The position numbers and the translations under genes are program-made. The notes under the pieces are model-generated. The model was given only the letters and a program-made list of their open reading frames with translations, did not search any database and had not been told where the DNA came from. A stretch of 64,000 bases of DNA from Streptacidiphilus melanogenes. GTDB lineage: Bacteria; Actinomycetota; Actinomycetes; Streptomycetales; Streptomycetaceae. Below, in pieces: positions 42,454 through 50,278 of the stretch. Location of the stretch: the NCBI RefSeq assembly GCF_000787835.1, contig NZ_BBPP01000008.1, positions 14,319 to 78,318 on the forward strand, read 5' to 3'. The stretch's first letter is position 1. Every line of letters begins with the position of its first letter.

Positions 42454-43488
42454 TCAGGGCGTGACGACCGGCTCCTCCTCGGCGGAGCCGGGGGGCGTGG
42501 CGGACGCGGCTCCCTGCCGGCGGTCGAGCCACGAGGCCATCTCCGCGTAGGCGTGCTCGCGGGCGTCGAGGTCGGAGAGGACGACGTCGTGGCGGGCGCC
42601 CGGGATCGGGACGACGGTGGTCTCGTGGCCGAGGCAGCCGGACCAGCGGGCGATCTGGTCGACGTCGAGGACGGTGTCGGCGCGGTTGGCCTGCTCGGAC
42701 CAGGTGGAGGCCCAGTGGCTGCTGTCCGAGCGCAGCACCAGCGAGGGCACGCCGACGTCCAGGCCCCGGTGCAGGCGGGCGTGGCCGCGGCGGACCGCGT
42801 TCAGCCAGCCGTGGGTGACGGGGAAGCCCGTGAGCGGTTTCAGCTCGGTGTCGAAGTCCCACTCGCCCTTGCGCCCGGCGTACACCGAGTCGCCGTAGAC
42901 GGTGCTCGGCGGCAGCTTCAGCGGGCGCATCGGCGCCACCCGGGCCAGCACGCGCAGCGCCTGCGTCAGCGGGCCGCGCTGGAAGGCCTTGCCCTGAAGG
43001 TCGAACCACGGGCTGTTGAGGATCAGCCCCGTGACGGGCGCGACGCGGCCGGCCGCGCGGCGGCGGTCCAGCCACAGCGGCAGCACCAGGCCGCCGGTGG
43101 AGTGGGCCATCAGGACGACCGGCAGGTCGGGGTGCGCGGCGGCGACGACCGCCAGCGAGCGCTCCAACTCGGCGTCGTACAGGGCGAGATCGGAGACATA
43201 GTGCGCGGTCTGGCCGGGACGGCGCGCGCGGCCGCACTTGCGCAGGTCCAGCGCGTAGAAGGCGAGGCCGCGGGCGGCGGCGAAGTCGGCCAGCGCCGTC
43301 TGGAAGAAGTAGTCCGAGAAGCCGTGCACGTACAGCATCGCGCCGCGCACGTCCTCGTCGGCCCGTGGCTCGCGGCGCACCAGCACCGCGGTGACCGGGC
43401 CCTCGCCGTCCGGGTCGCCGCCCAGGTCGAGAGTGGTCTGGGCGTAGCCGTCGCCGAGGATGTCCGGCTGCCAGTCGGGTCCGTGCAT
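42454..43488 (-). CDS. Alpha/beta hydrolase (lysophospholipase/monoacylglycerol-lipase-like)
   Basis: A 344-residue serine hydrolase. The nucleophile elbow is VLMAHSTGGLVLPL, with Ser in A-H-S-T-G-G. GAMLYVHGFSDYF is the oxyanion-hole strand, and PIPGARHDVVLSD supplies the catalytic His. The sequence fits the Hydrolase_4 (PldB-like) family that cleaves esters of glycerol or lysophospholipids. No signal peptide is visible, so it acts in the cytoplasm. It lies downstream of the SDR and BVMO genes with a 30-bp gap. An esterase after a Baeyer-Villiger monooxygenase suggests that it hydrolyses the ester product. Confidence 0.9.
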   Translation of the reverse strand: MHGPDWQPDILGDGYAQTTLDLGGDPDGEGPVTAVLVRREPRADEDVRGAMLYVHGFSDYFFQTALADFAAARGLAFYALDLRKCGRARRPGQTAHYVSDLALYDAELERSLAVVAAAHPDLPVVLMAHSTGGLVLPLWLDRRRAAGRVAPVTGLILNSPWFDLQGKAFQRGPLTQALRVLARVAPMRPLKLPPSTVYGDSVYAGRKGEWDFDTELKPLTGFPVTHGWLNAVRRGHARLHRGLDVGVPSLVLRSDSSHWASTWSEQANRADTVLDVDQIARWSGCLGHETTVVPIPGARHDVVLSDLDAREHAYAEMASWLDRRQGAASATPPGSAEEEPVVTP

Positions 43489-43518
43489 GAAACTACCTCC
43501 GGGGAGTTGAAACCGGGT

Positions 43519-44352
43519 TCACTTTGGCCGACCGGCGGCCTTCAGGACAAGGCCCAGCAGCGTGGAGTAGCGGGCGGGGAACAGGCGGGCGACCAGATCG
43601 GGGACCCGGGCGCTCAGTGCGATCAGCAGGCGGGGCCGGCGCCGCTCCACGGCGGCGACGATCTCCTCGGCGGCCCGCTCCGGGGGATAGGTGAGCAGCC
43701 GGTTGAAGCCCGAACGCGCCGCGGCCTGCTCGGCGGTCGGCACGCTCGCCGCGAAGCGGCTGCTCTCGGCGATCCGGGTGCGGATGCCGCCGGGGTGCAC
43801 CACCGTCACCCCGACCTGGCCCGCGAGCTCCGCTCGCAGCGCCTCGGTGAACCCGCGCACGGCGAACTTGCTGGTGGCGTAGGCGACCTGGCCCGGCGGC
43901 GCGATCAGGCCGAACAGGCTGGAGAGATTGACCAGGTGCGAGCCCGGGTTGGCCCGCAGCACCGGCAGCAGCGCCCGCGTCAGCGTCACCACGGCCCGGT
44001 AGTTGACGGCCATCAGCCAGTCGAACTCCTCCTCGCTGACCTGCTCGAAGGTCCCGCCGAGCGCCACGCCCGCGTTGTTGACCAGCAGCGCGGCGTCCGG
44101 GTGCGCGGTCGCGAGCGTGTCGCCGAGAGCGTGCGTGGCCGCGTCGTCGGAGAGGTCGACGACGTAGGTCGCGACGGGGCGGGCGGAGATCTCGCCGACC
44201 GCCTTGGCCACCCGTCGCAGCCCCTCGGCGTCGCGGTCCACCAGCGCGAGCGCGCTGCCGCGCCGGGCGAGCGCGTGGGCCAGCTGCTCGCCGATGCCCC
44301 CGGCCGCGCCGGTGACCACGGCGGTGCCCCGGGTGAAGTCGAAGCGCTCCAT
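43519..44352 (-). CDS. Short-chain dehydrogenase/reductase
   Basis: A 277-residue classical SDR. AVVTGAAGGIGEQLAHALAR is the T-G-x3-G-x-G cofactor loop. LLVNNAGVALGG is the N-N-A-G motif. The catalytic Ser lies in LVNLSSLFGL, and Tyr/Lys are in YATSKFAVRGFTEAL. ALVDRDAEGL has Asp followed by Arg after the second strand, so the choice of NAD or NADP is not certain. It overlaps the BVMO stop by one base (TGATG). In this operon it could oxidise an alcohol to the ketone used by the BVMO, as proposed for similar gene sets. Confidence 0.92.
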   Translation of the reverse strand: MERFDFTRGTAVVTGAAGGIGEQLAHALARRGSALALVDRDAEGLRRVAKAVGEISARPVATYVVDLSDDAATHALGDTLATAHPDAALLVNNAGVALGGTFEQVSEEEFDWLMAVNYRAVVTLTRALLPVLRANPGSHLVNLSSLFGLIAPPGQVAYATSKFAVRGFTEALRAELAGQVGVTVVHPGGIRTRIAESSRFAASVPTAEQAAARSGFNRLLTYPPERAAEEIVAAVERRRPRLLIALSARVPDLVARLFPARYSTLLGLVLKAAGRPK

Positions 44353-45899
44353 CAGGCGGAGACCTCCTGGGAGGCGCGGGGACCGGCGACGGGACCTCCC
44401 GGGCTCACGCTGAACCGCAGCTCCGGGTCGGTGACCGGCAGGTGCCGCAGCAGCTGCACGTCCCCGGCGTAGTTCATCGAGGTCAGCCAGGGGGTGCGGT
44501 CGCCCTGGCGGGGCAGCTTGTCGATGGCGCGCTGGATGTAGCCCGCGCCGAAGTCGAGCAGCGGTCGGGTGGGCATGGCCGGGTCGGCGAGGACCGGCAC
44601 GGCCGTGTCGTAGCCGAGGGAGTCCATGTGGGCGAGCAGTCGGCACAGGTGCTCGCAGAGCAGGCCGACCTTGAGCGTCCAGGAGGAGTTGGTGTAGCCG
44701 ATCGAGTAGGAGAAGTTGGGCACGCCGGAGAGCATCATGCCCTTGTAGGCGACGGTGTCCGCGAGGCTCACCGGCCGGTCGTCGACGGTCAGTGAGATGC
44801 CGCCCATGGCCTGCACGTTCAGGCCGGTCGCGGTGACCACGACGTCGGCCTCCAGCTCCCGGCCCGACTCGAGGAGCACACCGCCCTCGGTGAACGTCGC
44901 GATCCGGTCGGTGACCACCGACGCCCGGCCCTGCCGGATCGCGCGGAACAGGTCCCCGTCCGGGACGGCGCACAGCCGCTGGTCCCAGGGGTCGTAGGGC
45001 GGGTTGAAGTGCTCGTCGACGGGATAGCCCTCGGGCAGCTGCTTGGCGTTGACGCGCCGGATCAGTCGGCGCGCCGCCTTCGGGTACTTCTGGAACAGGC
45101 GCCAGATCACCTGCTGGCGGGCGATGTTCTTGCGCCGCGTCAGCGCGTAGGCGCGGCCCTCGTCCAGGAGCCGGCGCAGCAGGTTGGCCACCTTGTCCTG
45201 GGCGGGCACCGGCATGATGTACGTCGGCGTGCGCTGCAGCATGGTCACGTGCGCGGCGTCGGGGGCCAGCGCCGGGACCAGGGTGACGGCGGTGGCGCCG
45301 CTGCCGATGACGAGGACCCGCTTGCCGGAGGTGTCGAGGTCCTCGGGCCAGTGCTGCGGGTGCACGATCGTGCCCGAGAAGCGCTCGCGTCCGGGGAAGT
45401 GCGGGGTGTAGCCCTCGTCGTAGCGGTAGTAACCGGCGGCGGCGAAGAGCCAGTTGCAGGTCAGCGTGGCCCGCTCGCCGGTGTCCTGGCGTTCGGTCTC
45501 CACCGTCCAGCGCGCGTCGGCCGAGCTCCAGGAGGCGCCGAGGACACGGGTGCCGTAGCGGATCCTGCGGTCGATGCCGTGCTCGGCGGCGGTCTCGCGC
45601 AGGTAGGCGAGGATCTTGTCGGCGCCCGCGATCGCGTCCTTGTCCCGCCACGGCTTGAACGCGTAGCCGAAGGTGTGCAGGTCCGAGTCGGAGCGGATGC
45701 CGGGGTAGCGGAACAGGTCCCAGGTGCCGCCGGACGCGTCGCGGGCCTCCAGGATGGCGTAGCGGCGTCCCGGGTGTTCGCGCTGGAGGTAGTAGCCCGC
45801 GCCGATGCCGGAGATCCCCGCGCCGATGATCAGCATGTCGAACGACGTGGCCCGCTGGTCCGGGGTTTCCTCTGTCGTGGTCTCGTCTGTCGCGGCCAT
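44352..45899 (-). CDS. EthA-like Baeyer-Villiger flavin monooxygenase
   Basis: A 515-residue FAD/NADPH monooxygenase. DMLIIGAGISGIGAGYYLQ is the FAD loop. GGTWDLFRYPGIRSDSDLHT is the typical substrate/FAD-interface segment. FSGTIVHPQHWPED is the BVMO fingerprint (F-x-G-x3-H-x3-W-P). VLVIGSGATAVTLVPALA is the NADPH loop, and NFSYSIGYTNSSWTLK matches the C-terminus of the mycobacterial EthA/MymA group. Those enzymes convert ketones to esters and also oxidise thioamides. The natural substrate here is unknown. It is the first gene of a BVMO-SDR-hydrolase operon, divergent from a PucR-type regulator. Confidence 0.93.
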   Translation of the reverse strand: MAATDETTTEETPDQRATSFDMLIIGAGISGIGAGYYLQREHPGRRYAILEARDASGGTWDLFRYPGIRSDSDLHTFGYAFKPWRDKDAIAGADKILAYLRETAAEHGIDRRIRYGTRVLGASWSSADARWTVETERQDTGERATLTCNWLFAAAGYYRYDEGYTPHFPGRERFSGTIVHPQHWPEDLDTSGKRVLVIGSGATAVTLVPALAPDAAHVTMLQRTPTYIMPVPAQDKVANLLRRLLDEGRAYALTRRKNIARQQVIWRLFQKYPKAARRLIRRVNAKQLPEGYPVDEHFNPPYDPWDQRLCAVPDGDLFRAIRQGRASVVTDRIATFTEGGVLLESGRELEADVVVTATGLNVQAMGGISLTVDDRPVSLADTVAYKGMMLSGVPNFSYSIGYTNSSWTLKVGLLCEHLCRLLAHMDSLGYDTAVPVLADPAMPTRPLLDFGAGYIQRAIDKLPRQGDRTPWLTSMNYAGDVQLLRHLPVTDPELRFSVSPGGPVAGPRASQEVSA

Positions 45900-46041
45900 G
45901 GCGCGGGCTCCCGTCGGCGTGGTGCGGAACTTCCGATGGCGATCATCGTCGGCGATGCGCGCGGCCCCGGCTATGGGCAGGTTGCACCTGAAGCGCTCCG
46001 ATGTGCAGCACAGTGCACCAGCCCCGCCGTAGGGTGGGCGC

Positions 46042-47253
46042 ATGCTGTGGGAACCGCCCTCGGAGAGGGTACGCGAGCTGATCCGCCAGGGCGCGGAGCT
46101 GGCCGTCCGGCCGCCCGAGGACTGGCTGCGGGAGCTCGACGCGGCCACGCTCTCCGGTCCCCACAACCGGCAGCTCGCCGACGACCCCGTGATGGCCGCC
46201 GCCACCCGCCGGGCCAACCGCTCGAACCTGCTGTTCTGGGCCGCCGCCAACGTCCAGGCCCCGGGCCACCGGGTGCCCGCCAACGTCGGCCCGCCGCAGC
46301 TGGACATCGCCCGCGACCTGGTCCGACGCGGCCTCAACGAGACCGCCCTGGACGCCTACCGCTCCGGGCAGGCGGTGGCGGTACGCCGCTGGACGGAGAT
46401 CTGCTGCGGTCTCACCACCGACCCCGCCGAGCTGCGCGAACTGCTCGACGTCTCCTCCCGCTCCATCGCGGCGTTCGTCGACGACACCATCGCCGCCATC
46501 GCCGAGCAGATCGCCCGCGAACGCGAGGAACTCACCACCGGCAGCCACGCGGAGCGCCTGGAGACGGTCAGCCTGCTCCTCGACGGCGCCCCGATCCCGG
46601 TCGGCCGCGCCGAGCAGCGCCTCGGCTACCCGCTCGCGGGCGAGCACACCGCGGCCGTCGTCTGGACCGACGGCCCCGAGGTCGACCTCGCCGCCCTGGA
46701 CCGGGCCGCCGAGCTGGTCGCCGCCGCCTGCGGCGACCGCCGTCCGCTCACCGTCCCCGCCGGGGCGGCGACCCGCTGGGTGTGGGTGCACGGCCGCCCC
46801 GACCCGGAGCTGCTGCGCACCCGCGCCGCCGCCCTCCCGGAGGTGCGGATCGCCGTCGGCTCGACGGCGGAGGGCCTCGACGGGTTCCGGCGCGGCCACC
46901 TCGACGCGCTCGCCGTCCAGCGGATGCTCGCGCGGCTCGCCTCACCGCACCGGGTGGCCACCCACGAGGAGGTCGAGCTGGTCGCCCTGCTGACCGCCGA
47001 CCCGAAGAACGCCGCACACTTCGTGCGGCGCGTCCTCGGCGCGCTGGAGACGGCCGAGGCGGAGGTCACCGACGCCGTCCGCGTCTTCATCGCCGCCCAG
47101 TGCAACGCCTCGCACGCGGCCGCCCTCCTCTACGTCCACCGCAACACCCTGCTCCGCCGCCTGGCGCGCGCCGACCGGCTGCTGCCGCGCCCGCTCGCCG
47201 AGAACGTCGTCGAGGTGGCAGCCGCCCTGGAGGTCCTGCGCTGGCGTGCGTGA
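46042..47253 (+). CDS. PucR/CdaR-type transcriptional regulator
   Basis: A 403-residue regulator. The N-terminal ~160 residues are a helical sensor-like region (RPPEDWLRELDAATL ... DTIAAIAEQIAREREEL). The middle, YPLAGEHTAAVVWTD with GVxVGS-like RIAVGSTAEGLDGFRRGH, is GGDEF-derived, as in CdaR. The C-terminal PucR HTH is VFIAAQCNASHAAALLYVHR followed by NTLLRRLARADRLL. It is divergent from the BVMO operon and very probably controls it. The 142-bp gap contains GTGCA-N6-TGCAC (46003-46018), a candidate half-site pair. Confidence 0.9.
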   Translation: MLWEPPSERVRELIRQGAELAVRPPEDWLRELDAATLSGPHNRQLADDPVMAAATRRANRSNLLFWAAANVQAPGHRVPANVGPPQLDIARDLVRRGLNETALDAYRSGQAVAVRRWTEICCGLTTDPAELRELLDVSSRSIAAFVDDTIAAIAEQIAREREELTTGSHAERLETVSLLLDGAPIPVGRAEQRLGYPLAGEHTAAVVWTDGPEVDLAALDRAAELVAAACGDRRPLTVPAGAATRWVWVHGRPDPELLRTRAAALPEVRIAVGSTAEGLDGFRRGHLDALAVQRMLARLASPHRVATHEEVELVALLTADPKNAAHFVRRVLGALETAEAEVTDAVRVFIAAQCNASHAAALLYVHRNTLLRRLARADRLLPRPLAENVVEVAAALEVLRWRA

Positions 47254-47393
47254 CAGCGCCCGCGGTGGGTGGGCGCGGCGCGGCGCAGCAGCGGCGACCT
47301 GTGCAGCGACTTGAACGGCGACTGGAGTGGCGACGCCGTCGCGCATCGGTGAGGCTGGAGGCGCACGCGGCCGCGACGAGGCGAGGGACCCCG

Positions 47394-48038
47394 ATGACCC
47401 AGGCAGAGAGCCGGACCGTCCGGGACGTGATGACCGCGGACGTGGTGACCGCGACGGGCCGGACGCCGTTCAAGGAGCTGGCCCGCCTGATGGACGAGCA
47501 CCGGATCAGCGCCCTCCCGGTGATCGACGGAGCCCGGCACGTCCTCGGCGTCGTCTCCGAGGCGGACCTGCTGCTCAAGCAGGCCGGCCGCCGCCAGAAG
47601 CTGGGCATGCGCAGCGCCCTGCTCGACCCCGACCAGGCCGCGCGGCTCACCGCCCTCGTCGCCGACGACCTCATGACCGCTCCCGCCGTCACCGTCGGCC
47701 CCGACCAGACCGTCGCCGGTGCGGCGCGGATCATGGTGCAGCGCGGCGTGAAGCGCCTGCCCGTCGTCGACGACGCACGCACGCTCCTCGGCATCGTCAG
47801 CCGCGCGGATGTGCTGCGGGTCTTCCTCACCGACGACGCCGCGCTGGAACACGAGATCCGCGCGGCGCTGTCCCGCACGATCGGCGCCGAGGCGGCGGCC
47901 GACCTCACCGTCGCCCTCGCGGACGGCGTCGTCACCATCGGCGGTGTGCTCGGGGACTCCTCCCGGATCCCGGCGGTCGCGCTCGCGGTGGGCGGCGTCG
48001 ACGGCGTCGTGGATGTGACCTTCGCCTTGCAGGGCTGA
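47394..48038 (+). CDS. CBS-pair and BON domain protein
   Basis: A 214-residue cytoplasmic protein. Two CBS domains are clear: VRDVMTADVVTA with HRISALPVIDG and VLGVVSEADLLL, then VADDLMTAPAVTVGPDQT with RGVKRLPVVDD and LLGIVSRADVLR. A C-terminal BON-like domain (DLTVALADGVVTIGGVLGD) follows. CBS pairs bind adenosyl ligands and usually regulate other proteins; such CBS-BON proteins are common near dormancy- or hypoxia-linked genes. No partner is obvious here. The gene sits 140 bp after the pucR-type gene. Confidence 0.9.
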   Translation: MTQAESRTVRDVMTADVVTATGRTPFKELARLMDEHRISALPVIDGARHVLGVVSEADLLLKQAGRRQKLGMRSALLDPDQAARLTALVADDLMTAPAVTVGPDQTVAGAARIMVQRGVKRLPVVDDARTLLGIVSRADVLRVFLTDDAALEHEIRAALSRTIGAEAAADLTVALADGVVTIGGVLGDSSRIPAVALAVGGVDGVVDVTFALQG

Positions 48039-48060
48039 CAGGGTCGCTGATTCGGGTGAC

Positions 48061-48303
48061 TTGACAAGAAGCCAGTCCGTACCTGTTACTATGGAACGCA
48101 GCGGAGTGGATCTCCTCCGCCAGGCTCCCGCTCCCGCGATTCTGACCGCGGTAGAGCAAGCAGAGCAAGCAATCAATTGAGCACCTGAGCACCGCACCAC
48201 GTATGACACCACGTCGTGCATCGCGTGACGACCCACCGCGATGCGCAGGTCCCTGGCGTCCACGCCCGGACCTCTCACACCACCTCAAGAAGTGGATCCC
48301 ACC
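48061..48303 (+). promoter_or_regulatory. Promoter and C-rich leader of the rho paralog
   Basis: TTGACA at 48061-48066 and TACTAT at 48087-48092 form a candidate sigma-70-type promoter with a long 20-bp spacer; TG in front of the -10 may compensate. The leader has no long ORF. From 48261 into the first codons (to 48350) it contains 42 C and only 14 G in 90 nt, a composition expected of a Rho utilisation (rut) site. Autoregulation by Rho is known in other bacteria and is inferred here. Confidence 0.5.
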
Positions 48304-49521
48304 ATGACCACCACACTCGAACCCACCACCAACGTCACGACACCCGGCAGCGTCGCCGCACCCGTCCTCGACGTGGACCTCGACCTCATCCAGGTCACCG
48401 GGGTCCTCGACCTCCGCGACGGCCACGCCTTCCTCCGCACCTCGGGCTACCAGCCCGGCCCCGCCGACCTGCACGTGTCGACGGCTCAGATCCGCGACCT
48501 CGGGCTGCGCCCCGGCGACACGATCACCGGGGTCACCCGAGCCATCGGCGGCGCCGGCGGCAGCAGGGGCAGGGGCGATCGCCGCCCCTCCCTCACCCGT
48601 GTCGACGCCGTCAACGGTCTCGCCCCCGAGCGGGCCCGCAAGCGGCCCGTGTTCGGTGAGCTGACGCCGCTTCACCCCGACGAGCAGTTCCGGCTGGAGA
48701 CCGAGCCCGGCGTGCTCGCCACCCGCGTCATCGATCTGGTCGCCCCCGTCGGCAAGGGCCAGCGCGGCCTGATCGTCGCGCCGCCGAAGACCGGCAAGAC
48801 GGTGGTCGTGCAGACCATCGCCGCCGCGCTCGCCCGCAACCACCCCGAGGCCCACCTCATGGTCGTGCTCGTCGACGAGCGCCCGGAGGAGGTCACCGAC
48901 ATGCAGCGCTCGGTCAGGGGCGAGGTCCTCGCCTCCACGTTCGACCGGCCCGCCCGCGAGCACATCGCCCTGGCCGAGCTGGCCATCGAGCGCGCCAAGC
49001 GGCTCGTCGAGCTCGGGCAGGACGTCGTCGTGCTGCTCGACTCGATCACCCGCCTCGCCCGCGCGTACAACACCGCCGCGCCCGCGACGGGACGCACCCT
49101 CACGGGCGGCGTCGACGCCACCGCCCTCCACCTGCCGAAGAAGTTCTTCGGCGCCGCCCGCAACATCGAGGACGGCGGCTCGCTCACCATCGTCGCCACG
49201 GCGCTCGTCGACACCGGCTCCCGGATGGACGACCTGATCTTCGAGGAGTTCAAGAGCACCGGCAACATGGAGCTGCGTCTCGACCGCAAGCTCGCCGACA
49301 AGCGCGTCTTCCCCGCCGTCGACGTCAAGGCGTCGGGCACCCGCCGCGAGGAACTGCTGCTCGGCCCCGAGCGCACCTCCGCCACGTGGACGCTGCGGCG
49401 GGTGCTGAACGCCCTCGACACGCAGCAGGCCACCGAGTTGCTGCTCACCCAGCTGAAGCAGTCCCCGACCAACGCGGACCTGCTCGACCGGGTCGCCGCC
49501 GGCCGACCGAGCGCCTCGTGA
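48304..49521 (+). CDS. rho: Transcription termination factor Rho, short paralog
   Basis: A 405-residue hexameric RNA helicase that would end transcription at C-rich sites. The OB/cold-shock-like RNA domain is present ([29 protein letters not shown]). The ATPase core has Walker [27 protein letters not shown], Walker [18 protein letters not shown]-loop region [10 protein letters not shown] and the arginine finger region. Housekeeping Rho of Streptomyces carries a large Arg/Asp-rich N-terminal insertion and is about 650-700 residues. This version lacks it, so it is most likely a second, specialised copy. ATG 48304 fits the aligned start. Confidence 0.93.
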   Translation: MTTTLEPTTNVTTPGSVAAPVLDVDLDLIQVTGVLDLRDGHAFLRTSGYQPGPADLHVSTAQIRDLGLRPGDTITGVTRAIGGAGGSRGRGDRRPSLTRVDAVNGLAPERARKRPVFGELTPLHPDEQFRLETEPGVLATRVIDLVAPVGKGQRGLIVAPPKTGKTVVVQTIAAALARNHPEAHLMVVLVDERPEEVTDMQRSVRGEVLASTFDRPAREHIALAELAIERAKRLVELGQDVVVLLDSITRLARAYNTAAPATGRTLTGGVDATALHLPKKFFGAARNIEDGGSLTIVATALVDTGSRMDDLIFEEFKSTGNMELRLDRKLADKRVFPAVDVKASGTRREELLLGPERTSATWTLRRVLNALDTQQATELLLTQLKQSPTNADLLDRVAAGRPSAS

Positions 49522-49560
49522 CGTGCGCCATCGCCGCACACCCTGTGCCCGTCCGGGCGC

Positions 49561-49875
49561 TCAGTCGCCCAGCCGCCGCTCCTGGAGGACGATCCACTGC
49601 GTGGGCACGAAGTACGCCCACAGGCCCCAGACGGGCTGCGGGTGGCAGACGAAGCCGACCAGCTCGCCGTCCGCGACCATGAACCCGCGCCCCGGGCTCT
49701 TGCGCCGTCCCGCGCCGCGCAGCAGCAGAGTGTGGTGTCCGGGTTTCAGCTCCAGCTCCAGCCGCCCCCCGACCTGGATCGTCGCGACCTCCTCGGCGTC
49801 GAGCACGACCTTCCACGGGCCGCGGTCCCACACCGCGTAGGGGAAGATGCGCTGCAGCCTCAAGGTCGCGGTCAT
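49561..49875 (-). CDS. Hypothetical protein
   Basis: A 104-residue protein with strand-rich sequence: [56 protein letters not shown]. This is the pattern of a small carboxypeptidase-regulatory-like or PEGA-like beta domain. One C-terminal hydrophobic patch, [16 protein letters not shown], could associate with the membrane. No catalytic motif is visible. The gene converges on rho with a 39-bp gap and is divergent from the DUF1905 gene. Confidence 0.7.
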   Translation of the reverse strand: MTATLRLQRIFPYAVWDRGPWKVVLDAEEVATIQVGGRLELELKPGHHTLLLRGAGRRKSPGRGFMVADGELVGFVCHPQPVWGLWAYFVPTQWIVLQERRLGD

Positions 49876-49968
49876 GGCCACCAGTGTGCGGGCCCCACCC
49901 CCTGGAACCGCCGCGCCGCGCCGGTACGCTGAGTGAGCCTCAGCCCCTCTCGCGGAACGGACCGGTCG

Positions 49969-50256
49969 ATGGATCTCGTCTTCTCCGGCTGCGTGATCGA
50001 ATGGCGCGGCCCGGCTCCTTACTACTACGTCCCCGTCCCGCAGGAGCAGGCGGCCGACATCCACGAGGTGGCTGCCCGGGCCAGTTACGGCTGGGGCGTC
50101 ATCCCCGTATCGGCCCGCATCGGCGACACGGCCTTCACCACCTCCCTCTTCCCCAAGGACGGCGGCTACCTCCTTCCGCTCAAGGCCGCGGTCCGCCGCC
50201 CGGAGGGCCTGGCCACGGGCGACGTCGTGGCGGTGGAGATGACCGTCCGGCTGTAG
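49969..50256 (+). CDS. DUF1905-domain protein
   Basis: A 95-residue small beta-barrel protein. FSGCVIEWRGPAPYYYVPVP and YGWGVIPVSARIGDTAFTTS, then GGYLLPLKAAVRRPEG, match the DUF1905 fold. This is often found alone or in front of a YdeI-type domain. The biochemical role is unknown. ATG 49969 gives the expected family start; a GTG at 49933 would add 12 residues. It ends 22 bp from the convergent Fic gene. Confidence 0.8.
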   Translation: MDLVFSGCVIEWRGPAPYYYVPVPQEQAADIHEVAARASYGWGVIPVSARIGDTAFTTSLFPKDGGYLLPLKAAVRRPEGLATGDVVAVEMTVRL

Positions 50257-50278
50257 CGGCCGGGGCCACCACTCCAGG

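Noticed and set aside
42553-44472. A 639-codon open frame on the plus strand
   Set aside because: It is antisense to the hydrolase and SDR genes, which have full family motifs.
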